Of a DNA stretch of 64,000 nucleotides, positions 35,932 to 44,171 are shown one piece after another. Numbering within the stretch: the first letter of the stretch is position 1; each line of letters begins with the position of its first letter. A program made the translations under genes and the position numbers. Origin of the DNA: Halorubrum sp. GN11_10-6_MGM (lineage in GTDB: Archaea; Halobacteriota; Halobacteria; Halobacteriales; Haloferacaceae); NCBI RefSeq assembly GCF_005435165.1, contig NZ_SGUC01000011.1, positions 1 to 64,000 on the forward strand, given 5' to 3'. The notes beneath the pieces were generated by a model that was given only the letters and a program-made list of their open reading frames with translations, did not search any database and was not told the DNA's origin.

Positions 35932-38073
35932 ATGTCCAGTGAACCGGACGACGCGACGAAGACGATCTGTCCGTACTGCGGCGTCGGCTGCGGGATCCGC
36001 GTGCTGGAGGGCGACGAGCCGGGCGAGATGCGCTTCATGCCGTGGGCCGACGCGCCGGTGAACGAGGGGAGCGTCTGTATCAAGGGCGGGGCGGCGACGC
36101 AGGTCGTCGACCACGAGGACCGGCTGACGGAGCCGTTGATAAAGGAGGACGGCGAGTTCCGCGAGGCGACCTGGTCCGAGGCGCTCGACCGCGTCGTCGA
36201 CGAGATGGAGGGAATCCGCGACCGACACGGCCCGGACGGGATGGGATTCTTCGGCTCCTCGAAGACGTTCAACGAGGAGAACTACCTCATCCAGAAGCTG
36301 GCGCGGCGGTACGGCACCAATCAGGTCGACAACTGTACGCGCATGTGTCACGCCTCCACCGTCTGGGCGCTGCGGACCAGCCTCGGGATGGGCGCGATGA
36401 CGAACAGCATGGCCGACCTGGAGGACTCGGCGGACGTGCTGTGGATCCAGGGCGCGAACCCGGGCGAGCAGCACCCGATCGCCAACAGCCAGTACTTCAG
36501 GCAGGCCGTACTGGAGGGCGCGACGGTCATTCAGGTCGACCCGCACGCGAACAAGACCACCCGGTCGTTCGAGATCGACGAGACCGACCGGCACATGCAC
36601 CTCCAGCTGAAACCCGGCACCGACATCCCCCTGTTGAACATCGTCCTCAAGACGATCTTAGAGCGCCACGAGGAGGACCCCGACGCGGGCTGGATCGACG
36701 AGGCGTTCGTGGAGGAGCGCACCAAGGGGTTCGACCACCTGAAAGAGACGCTCGCGGACTTCGACGTGGAGGCGGCCGCCGAGGAGTGCGGCGTGCCGCT
36801 CGAAGACATCGAGCTCGCCGCCGAGAAGTACGCGATGGCCAACGACGCCGCCATCTTCACCGGGATGGGGATGAGCCAGCACACCTGCGGCGTCGACAAC
36901 GTCCAAAACGAGATCAACCTCGCGCTGATCACGGGGAACCTCGGCCGCCCGGGCACGGGCGTCAACCCCCTGCGCGGACAGAACAACGTTCAGGGCACCT
37001 GCGACGTCGGCGCGATGCCGAACGTCCTCCCGGGGTACCAGCTCGTCGACGACGACGAGGCCCGCGAGTCCGTCGAGGACGTGTGGGGCTTCGAGGTCCC
37101 CTCGGAGCCGGGGCTGACGAACGTCGAGATCTCGCACGCGATCGGCGACACCGTCCACGGGCTCTACGTCATGGGCGAGAACCCGATCATGAGCGAGCCC
37201 GACGGCAACGAGACGGAGCGCCGGTTCCGCGAGGAGCTCGACTTCATGGTGGTCCAGGACATCTTCATGACCGAGACCGCCGAACTCGCGGACGTGGTCC
37301 TCCCGGCGACCACGTGGGCCGAGCGCGACGGCACCGTCACCAACACCGACCGCCGCGTCCAGCGCATGCGCGGCGTCCACAAGGTCCACGAGAACACGCG
37401 CCACGACCTCGACATCCTCTGTGAGGTCGGCGACCGACTGTTCGACGGCGACGAGTTCGACTTCGACGGCCCCGAGGACGTGTTCGAGGAGCTCCGCGAG
37501 GTGTGCCCGATCATGCACGGGATGACCTACGACGCGCTCGGCGAGACGGGGATCCACTGGCCCTGCTACGAGGAGGGCGACGAGGGCGACTCGTACCTCT
37601 ACGAAGACGAGTTCGAGACCGACGACGGCCTCGGTCGCATCGAGGGCGTCGTCCACCAGGAGCCGAAGGAGGTCCCCGACGAGGAGTACCCGCTCGTACT
37701 CACGACGGCCCGGCTCGAGGAACACTACAACACGGGGACGATGAGCCGGCGGTCGCCGACGCTCTCGAACCAACACCCGGAGAACTTCGTCGACATCCAC
37801 CCGAACGACGCCGAGCGGTACGGGATCGAGGACGGCGACGACGTGGTTCTCAAGTCCCGCCGCGGGGAGATCACCGTCCGCGCCGACGTCACCGAGGACA
37901 TCAAGGAGGGCGTCGTCTGGACCACGCCCCACTTCGCGGCCGCCTCCGCGAACCGCCTCACCAACGACGTGCTCGACGAGCGCGCCAAGATCCCCGAGTA
38001 CAAGGCCGCGGCCGCCGAGATCGAGGTCGGCATCGAGGCCGCGGGCGACGACGCGGCGTCCGCCGACGACTGA
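35932..38073 (+). CDS. fdhF: Formate dehydrogenase catalytic subunit FdhF
   Basis: This molybdopterin oxidoreductase oxidises formate to CO2. It has 713 residues. The [4Fe-4S] site is C13-x2-C16-x3-C20...C49 (CPYCGVGC and SVCIKGG). The active-site residue is Cys139 in the CTRMCHAS motif, so this is the cysteine rather than selenocysteine form. The molybdopterin dinucleotide domain ends in TGTMSRRSPTL and LKSRRGEITVRA. The start at 35932 is preferred to an in-frame ATG at 35884 because the TATA box lies between them. No beta subunit is adjacent. Confidence 0.93.
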   Translation: MSSEPDDATKTICPYCGVGCGIRVLEGDEPGEMRFMPWADAPVNEGSVCIKGGAATQVVDHEDRLTEPLIKEDGEFREATWSEALDRVVDEMEGIRDRHGPDGMGFFGSSKTFNEENYLIQKLARRYGTNQVDNCTRMCHASTVWALRTSLGMGAMTNSMADLEDSADVLWIQGANPGEQHPIANSQYFRQAVLEGATVIQVDPHANKTTRSFEIDETDRHMHLQLKPGTDIPLLNIVLKTILERHEEDPDAGWIDEAFVEERTKGFDHLKETLADFDVEAAAEECGVPLEDIELAAEKYAMANDAAIFTGMGMSQHTCGVDNVQNEINLALITGNLGRPGTGVNPLRGQNNVQGTCDVGAMPNVLPGYQLVDDDEARESVEDVWGFEVPSEPGLTNVEISHAIGDTVHGLYVMGENPIMSEPDGNETERRFREELDFMVVQDIFMTETAELADVVLPATTWAERDGTVTNTDRRVQRMRGVHKVHENTRHDLDILCEVGDRLFDGDEFDFDGPEDVFEELREVCPIMHGMTYDALGETGIHWPCYEEGDEGDSYLYEDEFETDDGLGRIEGVVHQEPKEVPDEEYPLVLTTARLEEHYNTGTMSRRSPTLSNQHPENFVDIHPNDAERYGIEDGDDVVLKSRRGEITVRADVTEDIKEGVVWTTPHFAAASANRLTNDVLDERAKIPEYKAAAAEIEVGIEAAGDDAASADD

Positions 38074-38090
38074 GCGGCGTCCGCTTTTTA
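38074..38090 (+). terminator. Intrinsic-type terminator after fdhF
   Basis: A small stem (AGCGG/CCGCT) with a three-base loop is followed by a run of five T directly after the fdhF stop codon. It overlaps the 3' end of the convergent lipoprotein gene. Confidence 0.45.
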
Positions 38091-38555
38091 TACGCTCTCT
38101 TCCAGCACCGTCTCGTCGCCGTGCTGGACCGCGACCCGGTCCGGGATGGGTGCCTCGGTGAACGCGACGGCGACCGCGTACGGATGGGGTTCGGCGACGT
38201 CCGAACAGACGTCGGCGTCCGAGTCGGGGTCGTCCTCGGACCGAATTCGGAGCCGGAGCGTCGCGTCGTCGAGCGCCACCTCGAACAGCGAAACGCGGTA
38301 GCAGCGCGTGGGCCCGTCGAGCAGCGATCCGGCCACGACCAGCCGTGGCGGGTCCTCGTCGAGGCGTCGGCGCACCTCGGCGACATCGTTCCCGCCGCCC
38401 TCGGTGACGTCGAGGTCGCCGTCGTACGCTCGTCGGAACGTCACCTCGGCGCCCTCGATCGTCGTCGGGTCGTCGCTCCACGGCGGGGTCGGGCAGCCCG
38501 CGAGCGGGACGGTCGAGAAGGCGGCCGCGGACGCGAGGAGGGCTCTGCGGCGCAC
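38088..38555 (-). CDS. Putative lipoprotein, unknown function
   Basis: This protein has 155 residues. The N-terminus RRRALLASAAAFSTVPLAGC has a twin-arginine-like start and lipobox LAGC, so it is probably lipid-anchored and exported. The rest is an acidic beta-rich domain with no recognised family; two cysteines (TRCYR and ADVCSD) could form a disulfide. The GTG at 38555 is chosen because it places the signal peptide at the N-terminus; the longer frame upstream shows no homology-like pattern. Confidence 0.65.
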   Translation of the reverse strand: MRRRALLASAAAFSTVPLAGCPTPPWSDDPTTIEGAEVTFRRAYDGDLDVTEGGGNDVAEVRRRLDEDPPRLVVAGSLLDGPTRCYRVSLFEVALDDATLRLRIRSEDDPDSDADVCSDVAEPHPYAVAVAFTEAPIPDRVAVQHGDETVLEESV

Positions 38556-38678
38556 ACCCGGGTCGACGCGGAGCGCCGTGAAGTGTCTTGTGCGGGCTGC
38601 GGGGGCGCCGAGCGGCGCGCGGTCAGTCGCCACCGCCGCATCCGAAACCACTATCCCCGATCCGGCAAATTCCCCGGT

Positions 38679-38996
38679 ATGGACTGGCCACACGACCCCG
38701 ACGGCGAGCAGGGGAGCGAGGGCATGCGGCAGTACGGCCACGCCGTGCTCGCGAAGAAGATCGACGAGGAGGAGGACTTCCCGCTGACGGCGGCGGAGTA
38801 CGTCGAGCAGTACGGCGACCACCCGATCCGGATCGACTTCGAGACGGTCGTCTCCGTCGAGGAGATCTTCGAGGGCGTCGAGAAAGAGGAGTTCGCCGAC
38901 TTCGTCGAGTTCCACCAGGAGCTCGGCCGCGCGATGCGTGAGAACGGCTACTGGTTCTACGAGGGCGCCGACCAGTTCGTCGACGGCAGCGCCTGA
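38679..38996 (+). CDS. DUF5785 family protein
   Basis: This protein has 105 residues beginning MDWPHDPDGEQGSEGMRQYG, a start I recall from haloarchaeal DUF5785. It is acidic, with a central EYVEQYGDHPIRI motif and aromatic C-terminus ENGYWFYEGADQF. Function unknown. It lies between a lipoprotein gene and a 532-bp gap that carries copy 1 of the structured repeat. Confidence 0.8.
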   Translation: MDWPHDPDGEQGSEGMRQYGHAVLAKKIDEEEDFPLTAAEYVEQYGDHPIRIDFETVVSVEEIFEGVEKEEFADFVEFHQELGRAMRENGYWFYEGADQFVDGSA

Positions 38997-39026
38997 ATCC
39001 GGGATTTTCGATTTCCGTGTCGTTCT

Positions 39027-39406
39027 TTTAGACGCAGCCCCAGCCGCGGCCGTACGACGATGTTTATAAACGGCCGATCGACACGAACTCTTCCGAAGCC
39101 CCAGTCGCTCGGCTGTACGTATCTGTTTATAAACGATTCTCCGACACCGACACCCCCGAAGCCCCAGCCGGGAGGACTCGATGCGCTCGCTGCGGTCCTC
39201 AGTCACTCACTTCGTTCGCTCCTTGCGGTCCTTGCGTCGCGCGTCTTCGTCCTCCCGGCTGCCCCTTCGAGTCCCACCCGCACAGCACCGCGACCGCACC
39301 TCACCCCTCCCCAGCCTCGTCGGCCTCCCTCCGGTCGGCCGACTCCCTCGCGCGTGCTGTCTCGCGGCCGCCGAGGGCGGCCGCTCGCAGGCACGCGCCA
39401 CCGCAC
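39027..39406 (+). repeat. Structured interspersed repeat, copy 1
   Basis: This non-coding element fills most of the 532-bp gap 38997-39528. Leader units with GTTTATAAAC (39062-39071 and 39125-39134) each lie about 28 bp before a GAAGCCCC block. The core follows: hairpin 1 AGCCGGGAGGAC (39166-39177) with GTCCTCCCGGCT (39249-39260); conserved block CTGCCCCTTCGAGTCCC; hairpin 2 TCGGCC (39320-39325) with GGCCGA (39337-39342); hairpin 3 GCGGCCGCC (39364-39372) with GGCGGCCGC (39376-39384). It ends with TCGCAGGCACGCGCCACCG. A further GTTTATAAAT follows at 39414-39423. No protein frame is conserved among the three copies. Confidence 0.85.
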
Positions 39407-39528
39407 ATCGTTCGTTTATAAATGTCGCAGCGATGGTCTAGTTCTCGTCCGATGGAATCGCCACGGCCGAGTCGGCCGCTCGGCCGACCCTCGACTCTTT
39501 TAAGAACTCCCGGGGCGACCGTCTCGGC

Positions 39529-40605
39529 ATGAACCACGAGCGGATCGCGGTGCTGGCCCACGAGAAGTTCCCCGACCGCGCGAAGACCGCCCTCGGCGTC
39601 ATGCGCTACGGCGACCAGGACGTCCGGGCCGTCCTCGACCGCGACCGCGCCGGCGACCGCGTGCGCGACCACGTCCCGGACCTCGCGGACGCGCCGATCG
39701 TCGACTCGTTCGCGGACGCGCACGCCGCGGCCGACGGCGACCTCGACGCCTTGTACATCGGGATCGCGCCGATCGGCGGCGGCTTCGACGAGTCGTGGCG
39801 CGGCGACGTCGAGGCCGCGATCGAGACCGGCTGCGACGTGGTGAGCGGCCTCCACTACTTCTTAAACGAGGACGCGGAACTGGCCGCGCTCGCGGATGAA
39901 CACGGGGTCGACCTCGTCGACGTCCGGAAGCCCGACGACGACCTGACGGTCGCTAGCGACGCCTCGGGCGACGTCGACGCCGACGTGGTGTGTACGGTCG
40001 GCACCGACTGCTCCGTGGGGAAGATGACCGCCTCGCTGGAGATCGTCGCGGCCGCCCGCGAGCGCGGGGTCGACGCCGCGTTCGTCCCCACCGGACAGAC
40101 CGGGATCATGATCGCCGGCTGGGGGAACCCGATCGACCGCGTCGTCTCGGACTTCGCCGCGGGCGCCGTCGAGGAGATGCTCGTCGAGGTCGGCGACGAC
40201 CACGACCTCCTCGTCGTCGAGGGGCAGGGGAGCATCGTCCACCCCGCCTACTCGGCGGTCACCTGCGGCATCCTCCACGGGTCGATGGCCGACGGGCTCG
40301 TGCTCTGTCACGCCGCGGGCCGCGAGGCCGTCCACGGCTACGAGTCGTTCGACCTCCCGCCGCTCGCCGACTACGTCGACCTCTACGAGGGCCTCGCGAC
40401 GCCGGTCCACGAGACGAGCGTCGTCGCGGGCGCGGTCAACACGAAAGACGTGACCGACGACGCGACCGCCGCGGAGACCGTGGCCGACTTCGCCGACGAG
40501 GTCGGAGTTCCGGCCGCCGACCCGGTCCGCGACGGCGCGGACCGCATCGTGGACGGGATCGTCGACGCTGGACTCGGGGGCGGCGGAGACGGGAGCGGCG
40601 AATGA
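39529..40605 (+). CDS. dgcN: DUF1611 protein, DgcN-like N-acetyltransferase
   Basis: This protein has 358 residues. An N-terminal Rossmann-like domain is followed by a P-loop region (CTVGTDCSVGKMTASLEI) and the GTGQTGIMI-type segment (FVPTGQTGIMIAGWGNPID). DUF1611 members described as DgcN N-acetylate D-glutamate in a two-gene D-glutamate catabolic route with an enolase-superfamily partner. The next gene is such a partner and starts within the stop codon of this one. The TATA box CTTTTAAG (39497-39504) is 25-32 bp before the ATG. Confidence 0.85.
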   Translation: MNHERIAVLAHEKFPDRAKTALGVMRYGDQDVRAVLDRDRAGDRVRDHVPDLADAPIVDSFADAHAAADGDLDALYIGIAPIGGGFDESWRGDVEAAIETGCDVVSGLHYFLNEDAELAALADEHGVDLVDVRKPDDDLTVASDASGDVDADVVCTVGTDCSVGKMTASLEIVAAARERGVDAAFVPTGQTGIMIAGWGNPIDRVVSDFAAGAVEEMLVEVGDDHDLLVVEGQGSIVHPAYSAVTCGILHGSMADGLVLCHAAGREAVHGYESFDLPPLADYVDLYEGLATPVHETSVVAGAVNTKDVTDDATAAETVADFADEVGVPAADPVRDGADRIVDGIVDAGLGGGGDGSGE

Positions 40606-41648
40606 GCCTCGAAGCCGAGTTCGAGCGCGTCTCGCTGCCGCTGGAGAACCCGTTCGGCATCTCACGAGGGACACAGACCGAGGCGGAGAACGTGATCGTG
40701 CGGATCACGGACGGTTCGGGGACGACCGGTATCGGCGGCGCCGCGCCGTCGAGCCACTACGGCGAGACGGCCGACACCGTGGCGGCGGTGCTGCCGGCCC
40801 TCCTCGACGCGGTCGAGCGCGTCGGCGACCCCCACGCGATCCGCGAGATCGAGGCCGAGCTGCGCGCGGTCGTCGAGGGCAACCCGGCCGCCCGCTGCGC
40901 CGTCTCGATCGCCGTCCACGACCTCGCGGCGAAGCGGTTCGGCGTCCCGCTGTACCGCCTGTGGGGGCTCGACCCGAGCGCCGCGCCGAAGACGTCGTTC
41001 ACGATCGGGCTCGACGAGACGGACCGCGTGCGCGAGAAGGCCGCCGACGCCGTCGCGGCGGGCTACGACGTGTTGAAAATCAAGCTCGGCACCGACCGCG
41101 ACCGCGAGCTGGTCGACGCGGTCCGCGACGCTGCGCCCGACGCCCGGCTGCGCGTCGACGCCAACGAGGCGTGGACGCCGAAGGAGGCGGTGGCGAAGAG
41201 CGCGTGGCTCGCCGACCGCGACGTGGAGTTCGTCGAACAGCCCGTCCCGGCCGAGAATCCCGAAGGCCTCCGGTACGTCTACGAGCGCTCGGAACTACCG
41301 ATCGCCGCCGACGAGTCCTGCGTGACGGCCGCGGACGTGCCCGCGATTGCCGACCGCTGTGACATCGCGAACCTGAAGCTGATGAAGGCCGGGAGCCTCT
41401 CCGAGGCGCGGCGACTGATCGCCGCCGCCCGGGCGCACGGCCTCGAAGTGATGTGCGGCTGTATGATCGAGTCAAACGCGTCGATCGCGGCCGCCGCGCA
41501 GCTCGCGCCGCTCCTCGACTACGCCGACATCGACGGCTCGCTGCTGCTCGCCGAGGACCCGTACGCGGGGGTTCGCCTCCCAGACGGGGAGATTCGGCTC
41601 ACGGAGCAGGACCGCGCGGGGACCGGCGCGCGCCCCGCAGGGGAGTGA
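40602..41648 (+). CDS. dgcA: Dipeptide epimerase-type enolase superfamily enzyme, DgcA-like
   Basis: This 348-residue member of the muconate lactonising subgroup has catalytic K-x-K in VLKIKLG. Metal ligands are Asp in RVDANEAW, Glu in FVEQPV and Asp in AADESC, and a second catalytic Lys lies in NLKLMKAG. The lid domain is present at the N-terminus. The canonical label is L-Ala-D/L-Glu epimerase, but linkage to DUF1611 suggests racemisation of N-acetyl-D-glutamate. The ATGA overlap couples the genes. Confidence 0.88.
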   Translation: MSLEAEFERVSLPLENPFGISRGTQTEAENVIVRITDGSGTTGIGGAAPSSHYGETADTVAAVLPALLDAVERVGDPHAIREIEAELRAVVEGNPAARCAVSIAVHDLAAKRFGVPLYRLWGLDPSAAPKTSFTIGLDETDRVREKAADAVAAGYDVLKIKLGTDRDRELVDAVRDAAPDARLRVDANEAWTPKEAVAKSAWLADRDVEFVEQPVPAENPEGLRYVYERSELPIAADESCVTAADVPAIADRCDIANLKLMKAGSLSEARRLIAAARAHGLEVMCGCMIESNASIAAAAQLAPLLDYADIDGSLLLAEDPYAGVRLPDGEIRLTEQDRAGTGARPAGE

Positions 41649-41758
41649 GGGGATCCGGAAGTCGAAAGGCGACTGTCGCGGCACGGCCCACTCTCCGAAG
41701 ACACGTCAGGCCGAAACGGCGGGTGGTTTGAAGACGGCAAAACGGTCCGTTCTCTCGA

Positions 41759-41947
41759 TCAGTCTCTCCGTTCGGATCTGTCTCTCATCCGTTTTTCGTG
41801 GTACATCTTGAACCCGTAGAGCACGATTCCGACACCCAACACGAACAGGCCGATCGGAACCCAGATCCAGGCGGCGCTCAGCAGGGCCAGGAGGAGGGGG
41901 ATCGCGATCAGTAACCCACCGATCCAGATGAGGTGTTTGGGGACCAT
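41759..41947 (-). CDS. Small two-helix membrane protein
   Basis: This is a 62-residue hydrophobic protein with two adjacent transmembrane helices (about residues 7-25 and 27-45) and a basic C-terminal tail (KMYHEKRMRDRSER). A TATA box (TTTATACG, minus, 41974-41981) lies about 27-34 bp before the chosen ATG, which fits a leaderless start. No family assigned. Confidence 0.65.
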   Translation of the reverse strand: MVPKHLIWIGGLLIAIPLLLALLSAAWIWVPIGLFVLGVGIVLYGFKMYHEKRMRDRSERRD

Positions 41948-42083
41948 CGCTACGGGCCGATCCGTGTCCGATCGTATAAAATCCCGCGGCGAGAGCGCGT
42001 CTCTCTGCCGTATTCTCGGTGGCGAGTGCGATGTCTCGTCTCTTGTGGGCGATAACGGAGTCACCGCAACGAGACTCGACGCC

Positions 42084-42971
42084 TCAGTTCTGCTTCTCGT
42101 TTGCGTCGGCCTCGGACTCCTCCAGCTCGACGTCGAGCTCCTCGTCGAGGTCGGCGCCCGAGTCGTCGCTCAGGTCGGCTTCGAGATCGTCCGCGTTCAT
42201 CTCGCTCTCGATGTCCTCCAGTTCAGCGTCGACCTCCTCGTCGCTGACCGCGTCGCCGTCGTCCGCCGCCTCGCTTTTGCCGAGCTCGCCTTTCAGCGTC
42301 TCCAGCTCGGCGTCGACCTCGCTGTCGGTCGAGAGGCTCTCCAGCTCGCGGTCGATGCTGTCCTTGTCGGAGAGCGCGTCCTCGAACGCGCCGGAGTCTT
42401 CCAGCTCGTCCATCGCCTCCGCGCGCGCCTCCATCTCCTCGGTTCGCTCCTCGGCGCGCTCGATGGAGCGCCCCACGTCCTCCATCTCGTCGCCGACGCC
42501 GGTCATCGCCTCGGAGACGCGGGAGGAGGCCTCGGCCGCCTCGTAGCGGGCCTTCATCGTCTCCTTCTTCGTGCGGAACTCCTCGATGCGGTTCTGGAGC
42601 TTGTTCTTCTTCTCGACGAGCTGCTCTTGGGTGTTGTTCAGCTCGGCGATCTGGCCCTCCAGCTCCTCGATCTGGCTCATCTTCGACTTCTTCTTTTCGA
42701 GGGCCTTGCGCGCGAGGTCGTCGCGGTCCTGCTGGACCGCCTCGCGGGCCTGCCGGTTGTGCTTCTCGACGTTCTCTTCGAGCTTGCGCTTCTGTATCTC
42801 CAGCCGCTTCTTCTGAGTCGTCAGGTCCGCGATCCCCTGCTTGACGTCCTGAAGCTCGTCGCGCATCTGTTCGTACGAGTAGTCGAGCGACTCCGTCGGG
42901 TCCTCCGCCCGGTTGAGGAGGGCGTTCACCTTCGAGCGGACGACGTAGGAGGCGCGCGAGAGGATTCCCAT
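42084..42971 (-). CDS. PspA/IM30 (Vipp1) family membrane-stress protein
   Basis: This protein has 295 residues. The N-terminal amphipathic segment and long coiled-coil (MGILSRASYVVRSKVNALL then QMRDELQDVKQGIADL) match the PspA family, which forms ESCRT-III-like rings on stressed membranes. The C-terminal 70 residues are a very acidic tail, a halophile addition. The promoter TATA is GGTTTTAACG (42995-43004, minus), about 24-33 bp before the ATG. Confidence 0.9.
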   Translation of the reverse strand: MGILSRASYVVRSKVNALLNRAEDPTESLDYSYEQMRDELQDVKQGIADLTTQKKRLEIQKRKLEENVEKHNRQAREAVQQDRDDLARKALEKKKSKMSQIEELEGQIAELNNTQEQLVEKKNKLQNRIEEFRTKKETMKARYEAAEASSRVSEAMTGVGDEMEDVGRSIERAEERTEEMEARAEAMDELEDSGAFEDALSDKDSIDRELESLSTDSEVDAELETLKGELGKSEAADDGDAVSDEEVDAELEDIESEMNADDLEADLSDDSGADLDEELDVELEESEADANEKQN

Positions 42972-43168
42972 GACGTGTCATACGCGTTCCACCCGTTAAA
43001 ACCTCATGCGGTTCGCGACGGGAAGACACAGCTCGTCGTGACGGGAAGACACCCCTCGGCGCGTTCGTCGGCTGCGGCCGCGGCCGACGAACGCGCCCGC
43101 CCCTGCCGACCGCGGCCGCGCCCGACGCTTCCTGAAGGTTTATGCGGGGCGTCGGTGTAGCTCCGCAC

Positions 43169-44140
43169 ATGGACATCGGCGTGCTAACGGTTCCCTTGGG
43201 CGGCGAACCGATAGACGACGCGGCCGCGTACCTCGATGATCTCGGTGTCGACGCCGTCGAACTCGGGGTCGGCGGCTGGCCCGGTTCGGACCACGTCGAC
43301 CCCGAGACGCTCCTCGACGACGCGGCGGCGCGGGAGGAGCTCCGGGCGCTGCTCGACGGCCACGGGCTCCGGATCTCCGCGCTGGCGACGCACAACAACC
43401 CGCTCCACCCCGACGAGGGGCGGGCCGCGGCGGCCGACCGCGAACTGCGCGAGGCGATCGAGCTGGCCGACCTGCTCGGCGTCGACACCGTGACCTGCTT
43501 CTCGGGGCTCCCCGCGGGTGCGCCCGGCGACTCGACGCCGAACTGGGTCACGGCGCCGTGGCCGACGGAGCACGCCGACGCGCTCGACTATCAGTGGGAC
43601 GAGGTGGCGATTCCCTACTGGAGCGACCTGGCGAAACACGCCGAGCACCACGGCGTCGACGTCGCCATCGAGATGCACCCGAACATGCTGGTGTACGAGC
43701 CGACGGGCATGCTCGCGCTCCGCGAAGCGACGAACGACCGGATCGGCGCCAACTTCGACCCGTCGCACCTCTACTGGCAGGGGATCGACGTGACCGAGGC
43801 GATCCGCTTCCTCGGCGAGCGCGACGCGATCCACCACGTCCACGCGAAGGACACGAAGGTGTACGACGCGAACGCCCGGGTGAAGGGCGTCCTCGACACG
43901 ACGGGGTACGCCGAAGAGGCCGACCGCTCGTGGCTGTTCCGGTCGATCGGCTACGGCCACGACGAGGGACACTGGAAGGACGTCGTCTCGACGCTCCGGA
44001 TGGTCGGCTACGAGGGCGCGCTGTCCATCGAACACGAGGACTCGCTCACCTCCTCCCGGGAGGGGTTAGAGAAGGCCGTCGACGTGCTCGACCGCGCCGT
44101 CTTCGAGACGGAGCCGGGCGACGCCTACTGGGCGGAGTGA
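43169..44140 (+). CDS. Sugar phosphate isomerase/epimerase (xylose isomerase-like TIM barrel)
   Basis: This 323-residue TIM-barrel protein shows repeated metal-binding patterns: an N-terminal DAVELGVGG, Glu in VAIEMHPNM, NFDPSHLYWQG, HVHAKDTK and SIEHEDS. The start at 43169 is chosen because a TATA box GGTTTATGC lies at 43138-43146, about 23-31 bp upstream; the earlier open frame would begin inside that box. It is followed 31 bp later by an oxidoreductase, suggesting a shared sugar or inositol pathway (inference). Confidence 0.85.
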   Translation: MDIGVLTVPLGGEPIDDAAAYLDDLGVDAVELGVGGWPGSDHVDPETLLDDAAAREELRALLDGHGLRISALATHNNPLHPDEGRAAAADRELREAIELADLLGVDTVTCFSGLPAGAPGDSTPNWVTAPWPTEHADALDYQWDEVAIPYWSDLAKHAEHHGVDVAIEMHPNMLVYEPTGMLALREATNDRIGANFDPSHLYWQGIDVTEAIRFLGERDAIHHVHAKDTKVYDANARVKGVLDTTGYAEEADRSWLFRSIGYGHDEGHWKDVVSTLRMVGYEGALSIEHEDSLTSSREGLEKAVDVLDRAVFETEPGDAYWAE

Positions 44141-44171
44141 CGCTGCGGACGCGGACCACGGTGAGACGCAT

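Noticed and set aside
39261-39280. tRNA-like T-arm in the repeat block CTGCCCCTTCGARTCCC
   Set aside because: The TTCGARTCCC resembles a T loop and stem, but no matching acceptor or anticodon arm folds around it, so a tRNA or tRNA-mimic call is not supported.
39203-39406. Small open frames in the three structured repeats with similar peptides
   Set aside because: The similarity follows from DNA conservation; insertions between copies shift the reading frame, so no single frame is kept, and none has a start context.
39027-39406. CRISPR array
   Set aside because: The repeats are not evenly spaced short units with unique spacers, and no cas genes are present in the window.
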